Source: an uncultured Lentisphaerota bacterium
GTDB lineage: Bacteria; Verrucomicrobiota; Kiritimatiellia; CAIQIC01
Direction: 5' to 3'
DNA: 45,536 bases
Assembly: GCA_903889245.1 (NCBI GenBank)
Contig: CAISWQ010000013.1
Coordinates: forward strand, 1 to 45,536
The translations under genes and the position numbers were made by a program. The notes under the pieces were generated by a model, which searched no databases, was not told the DNA's origin, and saw only the letters and a list, made by a program, of their open reading frames with translations. Numbering within the stretch: the first letter of the stretch is position 1; each line of letters opens with the position of its first letter. This document shows, piece by piece, positions 9,439 to 17,730 of this stretch.

Positions 9439-9452
9439 TACAGGAGTAGGGT

Positions 9453-10424
9453 CTAGAAAATCTTGAACTTGGGCAGGTCCACGATGTCCACCATGCCCGC
9501 CAGCCGGCCCTGTTCGTCCACCACCACCAAGTCGTCAATGTTGCGCTTTTCGTAGATCGCCAGCACGTCCACCGCAAGATGGTCGGCGCGGACGCTGACC
9601 GGCCGCGGCGTCATCACCCGCGCCACCGGCAGGTCCGCCAGCGAGGGGCCGTCGTCCAGGTGCCGCCGCAGGTCGCCATCGGTGAAGATGCCCACCACCT
9701 TGTCCGCCGCATCCACCACCGCCACGGCGCCGGCGCGCGCGCTGGTCATCGCCAGCACGGCGTCGCGCACCAACTGATCATCGCGCACCTTGGCCAGCCG
9801 CTCGCCGGTGCGCATGATGTCGGCGACGCGCAGCAACAGCGTCCGGCCGATCGCGCCGCCGGGATGGAGCTTGGCGTAATCCTCGCGCTGGAAGCCGCGC
9901 GCCTCCAGCAGCACCATCGCCAGCGCGTCGCCGACCACGAGGGTCACGGTCGTGCTCGTCGTCGGCGCGAGGTTGAACGCGCCGGCCTCACGCTCGACTG
10001 TCACCGGGATGATCACATCGGCGTCGCGGCCGAGTTCGCTCTCCGGCTCGCCGGTGATGGCGATGATCGGCACCGCCTGCCGCTTGAGCGCCTGGATCAG
10101 CGTCAGCATTTCCTCCGATGCGCCCGAATAACTCAACGCCAGCACCACGTCGCCGGCCGCCACGAGGCCGAGGTCGCCGTGCATCGCGTCGGACGGGTGG
10201 AGAAAGACCGCCGGGCAGCCGGTGCTCGTCAGCGTCGCCGCGATTTTCTGGCCGATCGGCGCGTTCTTGCCGACGCCGGTGACGATGATTTTGCCGCGCT
10301 GCTTCAGCCGCGCCAGGATGATCTCGACGGCCCGGGAGAAGCCGCCATCGAGCCCATCCCGCAGCTTCTGCAGGCCGGCCAGTTCGATGTCTATCACCTC
10401 GCGGGCTTTGGCGGCGTAGTCCAT
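9453..10424 (-). CDS. kdsD: Arabinose-5-phosphate isomerase (KdsD/KpsF)
   Basis: A 323-residue sugar isomerase that converts ribulose 5-phosphate to arabinose 5-phosphate, the first step to Kdo of lipopolysaccharide. Residues 30-170 are the SIS domain with TGVGKNAPIGQKIAATLTSTG split around residue 53 and SYSGASEEM near 100; LHPGGAIG (187-194) is a family hallmark; two CBS domains fill 203-320. The start is ATG 10424. The frame stays open to 10562 through a palindrome array, but that extension encodes only repeat-derived sequence. The last palindrome ends 4 bases before the ATG, so its GGA may be the ribosome binding site. Presence implies a Kdo-type lipopolysaccharide and a Gram-negative envelope. 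Confidence 0.93.
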   Translation of the reverse strand: MDYAAKAREVIDIELAGLQKLRDGLDGGFSRAVEIILARLKQRGKIIVTGVGKNAPIGQKIAATLTSTGCPAVFLHPSDAMHGDLGLVAAGDVVLALSYSGASEEMLTLIQALKRQAVPIIAITGEPESELGRDADVIIPVTVEREAGAFNLAPTTSTTVTLVVGDALAMVLLEARGFQREDYAKLHPGGAIGRTLLLRVADIMRTGERLAKVRDDQLVRDAVLAMTSARAGAVAVVDAADKVVGIFTDGDLRRHLDDGPSLADLPVARVMTPRPVSVRADHLAVDVLAIYEKRNIDDLVVVDEQGRLAGMVDIVDLPKFKIF

Positions 10425-10428
10425 AGGT

Positions 10429-10537
10429 TTCCAAGGCTTGGAAAAAAGGCGGCGGCATTTTCCAAGGTTTGGAAATTTTTTCGAGCTTTTTTCCAAGCCT
10501 TGGAAAAACCACCCGCGCCACGTTCCAAGCTTTGGAA
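10429..10537. repeat. Palindrome array 1 (four copies, 31-32 bp period)
   Basis: Four copies of the 15-bp palindrome TTCCAAGSCTTGGAA start at 10429, 10460, 10491 and 10523 (two exact, two with one change). Start-to-start distances are 31, 31 and 32 bases; the 16-17 base spacers are unrelated to one another. The array sits immediately upstream of kdsD on the minus strand, with the proximal copy 4 bases from its ATG. Confidence 0.92.
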
Positions 10538-10538
10538 T

Positions 10539-10621
10539 GGTGGACAGAAAAACTTCCCGCACCGACGCGCACCCTGCTGTTGCCGGTTCTTGTTTTTCTG
10601 TCTGCTCTTTTTCTGTCCACC
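10539..10621. repeat. Foldback repeat beside palindrome array 1
   Basis: The 14-base arm GGTGGACAGAAAAA at 10539-10552 has a perfect reverse complement at 10608-10621, with a 55-base loop. A partial copy of the same arm (TTTTTCTGTCTGC) begins at 10593. It fills the gap between kdsD's palindrome array and the stop of the WbsX-like gene. It could act as an RNA hairpin in either direction, but no terminator-type T-run follows a compact stem. Confidence 0.65.
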
Positions 10622-10629
10622 CAGCCGCG

Positions 10630-13356
10630 CTAGTGCAGGCGGATGGCGGCGATTTCCACGTTCACGCCGGGCTGGCTGCACGGGTCGAGGCGCAGGCCGG
10701 TGATGATCCCACGCCAGCGCTTGTTCCGGCCGACGGCGATGGTGTAGTCGTGCCACTGGCCATCGCCGGTGACGGCAAAGGTTTCGCTGGTCGCCTCGGA
10801 TTCCGGCGTGCGGCTGGTGCGCCAGAAGAGTTGCGCGCGGTCGCCGGGCTGCGCGTCCGCCGCGGCCGTGAGCTTCATCCGCACGGTGACGGCGCTGAAT
10901 TTATCGGCCTTCGCCTGCATCGCCGGGCTGAAGAACGCCGGGTCGCGGCTGTTCGTCCGGCCGCAGAGCGCACCGTTGCGGAGGCCGCTCTCGGCCAGGC
11001 CCATCGTGTGCTTCCACGCCGCGTCGTCGCGCGCAAAATCCCACGCGGTTTTCGGCGGCGCGGGCGGCGGCACATCGTAGGGGCCCAGCCCGGCGTCGGC
11101 GGGCGTCACGTCGTCGTGCGGCGCGGACGCGGTGGTGAAGACCTCGCGGATGGCGTCGAGAAAGCCGAAGCCGAACTCGCGATGCGGCTCGATGTAGGAA
11201 CCTTCGCCCCACTCGTTCCACGCCTCGACGAGAATCGAGGGACGAGTGGCGGGTGTCGCGGGGAGGGCTTCCAGAAATTTTTTCGCGTCCTGCAGGTGTT
11301 GCTTGAACAGTTCCGGCGTGCGGCCGTAGCGGACGAGGTTGTTGTCGCCGTGCCACGGCCGGCTGTCCCAGCCGCCGCAGACCGGCAGCGGCGCGAGCGG
11401 GATGGGCGAGAGCTCGCGGAGGTGTTCCCACTGTTTCCGAAAGGCGGGCACGAGCGTCTCGAACGGCGCGTACAGGTCGGCCGTGGTCCGGCCGAGGCCG
11501 GGCCAGTTGTAGGCGCTGACGGCGTCGTAGCCCTCGGCCGCGCACTGCTTCGCCTGTCCCGACGTGCCGACGCAGGCGACGAGGTGCAGGCCCGGCAGCC
11601 CGGCGGCGCGGCACTCGGCGCGCATCGCGTCGAGCGCCTCCCGGACCTTGCCGGTGCCGAGGTCGTCGCTCAACCGGTGCGGACTGAAGATGATCATCAC
11701 CGGCTGGCCCTCCACCGTCAGGTGCTCCGGGCGGCGGAAATAATTTTCGATCCAGTAGCGCGTGACGGCGCGGCAGTCCTCGAGCGACGAGGTCTTCGGC
11801 GGATTGTGATTGGCCCAGAGCAGGCAGAACTTGAGCAGGTGGCGGTAGCGGGCCTTGAAGTAGGCGTCGTGCAGCCCGTGCTCCAGGTGCCGCGCGCCCT
11901 GCGACCAGTACCAGTCATAGACGAAGTAGGTGATGCCGTGTTCCACCGCCCACTTGATCTGCCAGTCGGCGACTTCGGGATCGCCCTCGCGATACCAGCC
12001 GAGCACCGGCCGCCGCTCGGGGAACCCCTGCAACGGCTGCCAGCGTTCCGCCGTGTGCCAGCCGGGGAAATAATAGACGCCGATCTCGTACGGCCCGCGT
12101 ACCGGCTTGGGCTCCGGCACGTAGCCGGTCTGCGGCACGGCCAGCCGCGGCGTGAAGGCGAGTTGCGTCCGCGCCGTCGCGCCATCGGCGCCGTCGGCGG
12201 CAACCGCGAGCGCCGCCTCGCCGGACACCGGCTGCGGCACCGCGAGCTGCCACGAAAAGTCCGCCTCCTCGCCGACGCCGAGCGTGTCCGGCTGCGCGCC
12301 GGCCACCGCCTTGACGCCAGCGGGCAACGTCAGCGTCGCGCGCAGCTTCTGCGCCGGCGCGCCGCCGGTGTTGAGCAGCCGCGCCGCGAGCGTCGCGGGC
12401 AGGCCCGCGCGCGGCAGCGCCTCCCGCGGCGCGAACGAGAGCACCTTGAACTGCGCTGGGCCTTGCGGAGCGTCGCCGGCCTTCAGCCAGCGCACGCGCG
12501 CCGCCGCGCCGGCAACCTCGCTTGGCGCGAGGCCGAGCGCGACGATGTGGCCGCGCCAGTTCTTGGCGGCGAGCAGGTCCACGTTATAGGTGTGCTCCTG
12601 TCCATCGCCCTCGATGGAGAACGAGTGGCGTTGCAGGCCGGGCAGCGCGTCGGAGGCATAGCAGAGCGACGCGCGCCGGCCCTTGTCCACCGCCATGCGG
12701 ATGGCGACGATCGTCCGCTCCTCGCTGGCGAAGCGCACCGGCGGCGCGAGCGCGAAGCCATCGGCCGTCGTAGTGATGCGCAGCAGCCCGGCGTCGGCTT
12801 GCACGGCGGCCTCGCCGGTCGCCTGCCAGTCTTGCGCGCCCCTGGCAAAATCGAACTCCGGCGCGGCCGCCGGCGGCGCGGGCAACTCGCTGATGCGGAT
12901 GAATTCCACCGCGAGGTGCGCGCCATCAAAGGGATCGAAACGCAGCCGGACGATCTGGCCTTCCGCCTGCCAGAACGGCATGAGGCGGTAGGTGTGCCAC
13001 TGGCCATCGCCGATCACCTTGAAGTCCGTCGTCTTTTTCTGGTCGAAGCCGCCGAATTTGCCCTTGGTGGTGCCGGTCCAGAAAAATTCCGCGTCGCCCT
13101 CGCGGTCGGACTTGAGCCGGATTTCGAGCTGCTGGAACGGCGTGGCCTTGAAGCCGAGCGGGCCGCGAAACTCGAAGATCGGGTCGGAGCCATCCGTGCG
13201 GCAGGTCAGCGCGCCATTGGTCACCGCGACGTTTTTCAGGTGTGCGTTGGGCGCCCAGCCGCGCAGGTTGCCCGGCTGGTCGAACCGCCACTCCGCCACC
13301 GGCGCGGCCGCGAGCGGCGCCGCCGAAACCAGCAACAGCAGCAGGAATTTTTTCAT
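10630..13356 (-). CDS. Secreted WbsX/GH99-like protein with three carbohydrate-binding-like modules
   Basis: A 908-residue exported protein starting at ATG 13356 with signal peptide MKKFLLLLLVSAAPLAAA. The core (about residues 423-745) begins IGVYYFPGWH, continues GITYFVYDWYW and ends NEWGEGSYIEPH (714-725), the pattern of the WbsX / GH99-like TIM-barrel family found next to polysaccharide genes. Whether such proteins hydrolyse or transfer sugars is not settled. Three related beta-sandwich-like modules surround it: residues 22-157, 167-292 and 771-908, the first and third sharing GDGQWH; residues 305-400 look like a CARDB/Ig-type domain. Many bacteria use this architecture for glycan binding outside the cell. 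It is divergent from the Tat oxidoreductase gene with a 115-base shared upstream region. Confidence 0.75.
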   Translation of the reverse strand: MKKFLLLLLVSAAPLAAAPVAEWRFDQPGNLRGWAPNAHLKNVAVTNGALTCRTDGSDPIFEFRGPLGFKATPFQQLEIRLKSDREGDAEFFWTGTTKGKFGGFDQKKTTDFKVIGDGQWHTYRLMPFWQAEGQIVRLRFDPFDGAHLAVEFIRISELPAPPAAAPEFDFARGAQDWQATGEAAVQADAGLLRITTTADGFALAPPVRFASEERTIVAIRMAVDKGRRASLCYASDALPGLQRHSFSIEGDGQEHTYNVDLLAAKNWRGHIVALGLAPSEVAGAAARVRWLKAGDAPQGPAQFKVLSFAPREALPRAGLPATLAARLLNTGGAPAQKLRATLTLPAGVKAVAGAQPDTLGVGEEADFSWQLAVPQPVSGEAALAVAADGADGATARTQLAFTPRLAVPQTGYVPEPKPVRGPYEIGVYYFPGWHTAERWQPLQGFPERRPVLGWYREGDPEVADWQIKWAVEHGITYFVYDWYWSQGARHLEHGLHDAYFKARYRHLLKFCLLWANHNPPKTSSLEDCRAVTRYWIENYFRRPEHLTVEGQPVMIIFSPHRLSDDLGTGKVREALDAMRAECRAAGLPGLHLVACVGTSGQAKQCAAEGYDAVSAYNWPGLGRTTADLYAPFETLVPAFRKQWEHLRELSPIPLAPLPVCGGWDSRPWHGDNNLVRYGRTPELFKQHLQDAKKFLEALPATPATRPSILVEAWNEWGEGSYIEPHREFGFGFLDAIREVFTTASAPHDDVTPADAGLGPYDVPPPAPPKTAWDFARDDAAWKHTMGLAESGLRNGALCGRTNSRDPAFFSPAMQAKADKFSAVTVRMKLTAAADAQPGDRAQLFWRTSRTPESEATSETFAVTGDGQWHDYTIAVGRNKRWRGIITGLRLDPCSQPGVNVEIAAIRLH

Positions 13357-13471
13357 GCACGGGATAGTGGCATCCGCCACGCGCAAACGCAAACCCACAT
13401 CGTCTTCCGGCTTGGCGCGTACGGGTTTTCTGGCATCATCGCGGCGTTGTCGAAACTGAAAGGAACTGGCG

Positions 13472-14764
13472 ATGAATCGGCGGACTTTTTTGGAGACGAT
13501 GTCGGCGGGCGCGCTCGCGCTTGGGGTGCACGCGGCGGAAACGCAGGGGAAGAAACTCAAGCTCGGGCTGATCGGCTGCGGCTGGTACGGGCTGGTGGAT
13601 ATAAAGGCCGCATTCAAGGCCGGCCGCGTCGAGGTGCTGGCGCTCTGCGATGTGGATTCCGACCACCTCGCGCAAGCCGCCGCCGAGATCGAGAAGTTAC
13701 AGGGCAAGAAGCCGCAGACGTTCAAGCTCTACGAGGACTTGCTCAAGGTGGCGGAGCTGGAAGCGGTCATCATCGCCACGCCGCCGCAGTGGCACGCGCT
13801 GCAGTTCATCGCCGCGCTCGAGCGTGGGCTCGATGTCTACTGCGAGAAGCCGCTCGCCTTTGACATCCGCGAGAGCCGGGCGATGGCCGAGGCCGCCGCG
13901 AAGAGCGGGCGCATCATCCAGGTCGGCTTCCAGCGCCGGCAGAGCGCGGCGTTCCAGCAGGTCCGGCGGTTCGTGCAGGCGGGCAACGCCGGGCGCATCG
14001 TCCACGCCGACGTGCAGATCCACTACTCCGCCGGCGTGCTGGACGCCACGCCGCAGCCGCCGCCGCCTGCGCTCGACTGGGACCTCTGGTGCGGGCCCGG
14101 CCCGAAAATTCCCTACAGCCCGCAGGTCGGCCACAAAAACTGGCGGCTCGAAAAAACCAGCGGCCAGGGCCACCTTGTGGACTGGGGTATCCACCTGATG
14201 GATGCCACGCGCGTCATGCTCGGCCTTGGCGCGCCGCGCGCGGTGACCGCGGCCGGCGGCATCTACTTCTTCAAGGACAAGATCACGACACCTGATGTGC
14301 TCACCGCGCACTTCGAGTTCGAACAGTGCCCGGTGACGTGGCGGCACCGCCTCTGGGGCGCGGAGGAATACACGCCGGAGATCAACAACGGCGTCTGCCT
14401 GTATGGCGAGCAGGCGACCGTGTTCGCCACCGACGCCAAGTGGGTCGTGATTCCAAAAGGCAGGAACGCCGAGCGGCAGGTCCACGAGGTCAAGGCCGAT
14501 ATGGGCACGCTGCACATGGCCGAGTTCCTCGCCGCCGTCCGCGCGCGCCGCCAGCCCGGCTGTTCCACCGCCGACGCCCACCTCTCCACCACCGCCGTCA
14601 AACTCGCCATGATCTCCTACGATACCGGCGCGAAAGTCACGTGGGACGCGCAGACCGAAAAAATTCCTGACAACCCCGCCGCCGCCGCGCTCCTCAAGCG
14701 CCCCTACCGTGCGCCGTGGCAGCATCCGGGCGGCGGCTGGGGGAACAAGGTTGATGGAGCATAG
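13472..14764 (+). CDS. Tat-exported Gfo/Idh/MocA-family oxidoreductase
   Basis: A 430-residue NAD(P)-dependent sugar or cyclitol dehydrogenase-like protein. The N-terminus NRRTFLETMSAGALALG is a twin-arginine signal, so it folds with cofactor and is exported. The Rossmann motif GLIGCGWYG lies at about 32-40 and the family lysine in YCEKPLAFD near residue 125. The C-terminal alpha/beta domain ends in RPYRAPWQHPGGGW. Start ATG 13472 has AAAGGA upstream. The next gene, another Tat protein, starts 9 bases after its stop, so they are likely co-transcribed. Tat-exported members of this family are abundant in Verrucomicrobiota and Planctomycetota; the substrate is unknown. Confidence 0.88.
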   Translation: MNRRTFLETMSAGALALGVHAAETQGKKLKLGLIGCGWYGLVDIKAAFKAGRVEVLALCDVDSDHLAQAAAEIEKLQGKKPQTFKLYEDLLKVAELEAVIIATPPQWHALQFIAALERGLDVYCEKPLAFDIRESRAMAEAAAKSGRIIQVGFQRRQSAAFQQVRRFVQAGNAGRIVHADVQIHYSAGVLDATPQPPPPALDWDLWCGPGPKIPYSPQVGHKNWRLEKTSGQGHLVDWGIHLMDATRVMLGLGAPRAVTAAGGIYFFKDKITTPDVLTAHFEFEQCPVTWRHRLWGAEEYTPEINNGVCLYGEQATVFATDAKWVVIPKGRNAERQVHEVKADMGTLHMAEFLAAVRARRQPGCSTADAHLSTTAVKLAMISYDTGAKVTWDAQTEKIPDNPAAAALLKRPYRAPWQHPGGGWGNKVDGA

Positions 14765-14773
14765 GAGACGATA

Positions 14774-15874
14774 ATGAACACACTCAATCGTCGGTCGTTT
14801 TTGGGCACGGTGGCGGCGGGTTCGCTCGCGGCGGGGTGCCGGTCGCCGCAAGGGGTGGGCGGGGCGGCGGCGTTGGCGCCGCCGCCGCAGGGCAAGCGGG
14901 CGCGGCTGGCGACGGTCTGCCAGGTCGGGCGTATGCGCAAGAGCGTCGCCGAGACGTTGCCGCTGGTCATGGAGCTGTGCGACCGCGCGCTCGCGCAAAA
15001 GCCCGACCTCGTTTGCCTGCCGGAAAATTTCGCCACGGCCAGCATGGGCAAAGCGCCGCCGCGCGAGCGCGCCGAGGCGTTCGATGGCCCCACGCTGACC
15101 GCCGTTGCGCAACGGGCACAGCAGCACCGCTGCTATATCGTCTGCCCGGTCATGCGCCTGGAGGGCGGCAGGCTGTTCAACTCCGCGGTCCTCTTCGACC
15201 GCGCCGGGCAGGTGCTCGGCCTCTACAACAAAGCCTGCCCGGTGACGACGTCGGCCGACTACACCTCGTTCGAGGATGGCGTGACGCCGGGCACGCCGGA
15301 CATCCCGGTCTTCGACCTCGACTTCGGCCGCGTCGGTATCCAGATTTGCTACGACCTCGGCTTCCCGGAGAACTGGGACCTGCTGCGGCGCAAGGGCGCG
15401 CAACTCGTGCTCTGGCCCTCGGCCTACGACGGCGGCACGCCGCTGTGGTCCTATGCCTACCTGCATCACTACTACATCCTGACCAGCGTCCGCGGCGGCC
15501 AGTCGCGGCTCGTGGACCCGTGCGGCGCGGTGCTCGCCGAGACGCAACCCAATGACGGCGTCATCGTGCGCGAGGTGAACCTCGACTACCTCGTCGCGCA
15601 CCTCGACTGGAACCGCTCGATCCCCGACAAGATCAAGGCGCAGTATGGCGACCGGGTGGACGTGCGCCGGCCGAACCTCGGCAGCAGCCACTTCCTCGTC
15701 GAGCCGGTGGACCCCGCGCTCACCGTGCGCGCGCTCCAGCAGGAGTTCGGCTTCGAGTCCACCTTCCAGTATCACGAGCGCCATCGCGTGGCCTGGGCCG
15801 CGCTCCGCGCCGGCCGGCAACCCCAGCCGCAAACCGCGCTGCACGGCCGGCGCCCACAGTGGGGCGCGTTCTGA
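14774..15874 (+). CDS. Tat lipoprotein carbon-nitrogen hydrolase (nitrilase superfamily)
   Basis: A 366-residue amidase-type enzyme. The nitrilase catalytic triad is visible as Glu84 (LPENF), Lys153 (YNKACP) and Cys192 (IQICYDLGFPE). The N-terminus NRRSFLGTVAAGSLAAGC combines a twin-arginine motif with a lipobox (LAAG-Cys22), suggesting Tat export followed by lipid anchoring. GGAGA lies 5 bases before the ATG. It is paired with the Tat oxidoreductase, so the two may act on the same extracytoplasmic substrate, for example an N-containing sugar derivative; that is inference. The C-terminal 45 residues beyond the fold are basic and variable. Confidence 0.88.
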   Translation: MNTLNRRSFLGTVAAGSLAAGCRSPQGVGGAAALAPPPQGKRARLATVCQVGRMRKSVAETLPLVMELCDRALAQKPDLVCLPENFATASMGKAPPRERAEAFDGPTLTAVAQRAQQHRCYIVCPVMRLEGGRLFNSAVLFDRAGQVLGLYNKACPVTTSADYTSFEDGVTPGTPDIPVFDLDFGRVGIQICYDLGFPENWDLLRRKGAQLVLWPSAYDGGTPLWSYAYLHHYYILTSVRGGQSRLVDPCGAVLAETQPNDGVIVREVNLDYLVAHLDWNRSIPDKIKAQYGDRVDVRRPNLGSSHFLVEPVDPALTVRALQQEFGFESTFQYHERHRVAWAALRAGRQPQPQTALHGRRPQWGAF

Positions 15875-15976
15875 ACGCCACGGCGGGTTGCCGACGAATC
15901 TGCTGGCCTCCGAACCCGGGCACAGGCTCGACTTGAGGCCCCGCCGCCGCTATAAGGGCGCCGCCGCGCAGCGGTT

Positions 15977-15993
15977 TCCCGCCTCTGGCGGGA
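15977..15993. repeat. Short GC-rich hairpin
   Basis: TCCCGCC, a 3-base loop TCT, then GGCGGGA form a perfect 7-bp stem at 15977-15993. It lies between the nitrilase gene and palindrome array 2. There is no T-run, so it is more likely an interspersed repeat than a terminator. Confidence 0.5.
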
Positions 15994-15997
15994 CAAG

Positions 15998-16107
15998 TTC
16001 CCAGGCTTGGAAAAGCAGGGTTGGATTTTTCCAAGGCTTGGAATGTTCAGGGATTGTTGGTCCCCATCCCTGGAAAAGGCGGTCATGGCTGGTTCCAATC
16101 CTTGGAA
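15998..16107. repeat. Palindrome array 2 (three good copies and one decayed, 31-32 bp period)
   Basis: Copies of TTCCAAGSCTTGGAA start at 15998 (one change), 16029 (exact), 16061 (decayed, 11 of 15 matches) and 16093 (one change). Distances are 31, 32 and 32 bases, the decayed copy still holding register. The last copy ends at 16107, directly against the ATG of the next gene at 16108, so the repeat supplies the only GGA that could serve as ribosome binding site. Confidence 0.88.
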
Positions 16108-17730
16108 ATGATGAACGTTATCCTGCAAGCGAACGAGCGGCTGGGCGCGGCGCTGGCGCGGCTGCTGCCGCGTATCCTGACGCAGGCCAGCCGCGATCCC
16201 AACTCGGCGACCGCCGGCGCGTTTGACCGCGACTGGTGGCACTACCGCATCCGCGATTTCCCGTCGGCAATTTTGCAGCAGGCGGCGTGGACGGTCTTCC
16301 TCACGGCCGACCATCCGGCCTTCGCCGCCGACCGCGCGGCGCTGACGCAGCTGGCGGCGGCCGGCGCGCGGTTCTGGAACACGCGCGCGCTCCGCCATGG
16401 CGCGTTCGAGGAATATTATCCGTGGGAACGCGGCTACCCCGTCGCCGCCTTTTCGACCCGCGCGGTGCTCAAGCTGGTCGAGGCTGGCGTCGTGCCGGCC
16501 GACGACGTGCGCGCGGGCGTCGCCGTCGCGGCGGAACAACTGCTCGCGCGGTTCGAGGACGAGGCCGCCAACCAGCAGGTCGCCGGTCTCGCGGCGCTGG
16601 CGCTGATCCGCAAGTTCTATCCCGAATTCGTCCCCGCCGCGGAACTCGCCGCGCAGGCGGCGCGCACGCTGGCGCTGCAGCACGACGAGGGCTGGTTCAT
16701 GGAATACGGCGGGCCGGACCTCGCCTATCTCTCCGTGACGCTCGATGCGCTGTGGGACCTGGCCGACGCCAGCGGCGAGTCGCGCTACCGCGAGGCGGTG
16801 GCGCGGGCTTTGCGCTTCCTGCATCAACAGGTCGGCGTGCTCGGCGCGAGCGTTGGCATGCTGAACGCGCGCAACAGCGATTACCTCCTGCCCTACGGCA
16901 TCGTGCGGTTTCTGCGCGACGGCAGCGCCGAGGAGCGCGGTCTGGCGGCGTGGTTGTTCACGACGCTCTACGGCCACCTCGACGCGCCGGACCATTTTCT
17001 GCACGCGGTGGACGACCGTTATCTCTGCCACTACACCGGCCACTCGCTGGTGCGCGCGTGGCAGCTGGTGCGGCAGCTCGACGCGGCCGCGCTGCCCGCG
17101 CCCGTCGCGCCGCCGGCCGGCGAGCGGCTGCTCGCCGGCGCGGGTCAACTGCTGCGGCTCGGCGGCGCTACGGAAATTTCGGCGCTGCTCGCGCTGAAGA
17201 AGGGCGGCGTTTTCAGTGCCCGGCTTGGCGACAGGCGTTGCGCCGATTTCGGCTGGATCGTCCGCTGCGGCGCAACGCAATTCGTCACGCACTGGTGGGG
17301 CGGCGACTGGGCTTGGCGTCAGGTGGCGGACGGCGGCTGGAACATCACCGGCCACCTCGTGCCGCATAGCGAGACCATCAGCACACCGCTGAAGCATGTC
17401 GCGCTACGCGCGGCGAGCCTGCTGCTTGGCGAGAAGATGGCGCCCTGGTTGAAGTCGGTCCTGATTTTCAAGAAGCGCCAGAGCCCGCTCGCGTTCGAGC
17501 GCTCCATCCGGTTCGCCGGCCGGCGCATCGTGGTGCGCGACGAGCTCCGCGGGCTGCGCCCGCACATGGACATTCTGCCGGCGCCGCGCGCCTCGAAGCG
17601 GCACGTCTCCAGCGCCGATGGTTTCCACCGCGAGGACCTCGCGCTGGCGCACGGCGTCAAGAGGGAGCGCGCCGCGCGGCGCGAGGGCGCGGCGTTCCGC
17701 GCCGAAACAATTTATACCTTCGAGGATTGA
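16108..17730 (+). CDS. Unknown soluble protein, probable alpha/alpha-barrel, in envelope glycan cluster
   Basis: A 540-residue protein I do not recognise with confidence. Residues 1-330 are mainly amphipathic helices with aromatic and acidic turns (DRDWWHYRIRDFPSA, YYPWERGYP, HDEGWFMEYGGPDLAYL, HYTGHSLVRAW), as in alpha/alpha-toroid carbohydrate enzymes. Residues 345-500 look like the beta-sandwich that often follows such a toroid in heparinase- or AGE-type proteins. No signal peptide or membrane segment is evident. ATG 16108 or 16111 is the start; an open frame to 16021 reads only through the palindrome array. Its stop overlaps the gtrA-like start (TGATG). A glycan-modifying enzyme is plausible but unproven. 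Confidence 0.6.
   Translation: MMNVILQANERLGAALARLLPRILTQASRDPNSATAGAFDRDWWHYRIRDFPSAILQQAAWTVFLTADHPAFAADRAALTQLAAAGARFWNTRALRHGAFEEYYPWERGYPVAAFSTRAVLKLVEAGVVPADDVRAGVAVAAEQLLARFEDEAANQQVAGLAALALIRKFYPEFVPAAELAAQAARTLALQHDEGWFMEYGGPDLAYLSVTLDALWDLADASGESRYREAVARALRFLHQQVGVLGASVGMLNARNSDYLLPYGIVRFLRDGSAEERGLAAWLFTTLYGHLDAPDHFLHAVDDRYLCHYTGHSLVRAWQLVRQLDAAALPAPVAPPAGERLLAGAGQLLRLGGATEISALLALKKGGVFSARLGDRRCADFGWIVRCGATQFVTHWWGGDWAWRQVADGGWNITGHLVPHSETISTPLKHVALRAASLLLGEKMAPWLKSVLIFKKRQSPLAFERSIRFAGRRIVVRDELRGLRPHMDILPAPRASKRHVSSADGFHREDLALAHGVKRERAARREGAAFRAETIYTFED

Noticed and set aside
10429-10537. CRISPR array, because of short repeats with regular unrelated spacers
   Set aside because: The repeat is a 15-bp perfect palindrome with 16-17 base spacers, arrays have only three or four units, one is inside a gene, and no cas genes are present.
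10425-10562. N-terminal extension of kdsD through the palindrome array
   Set aside because: The extra residues are only repeat translations; KdsD homologues start near the ATG at 10424.
10438-13863. Very long plus-strand open frame opposite the WbsX-like gene
   Set aside because: High GC leaves many antisense frames open. Its sequence is Arg/Ala-rich with no domain, while the minus strand has a signal peptide and recognisable motifs.
15933-15956. Promoter TTGAGG ... TATAAG before array 2
   Set aside because: The spacer is only 12 bases; a weaker -35 (TCGACT at 15928) gives 17 bases, but the match is too poor to list.
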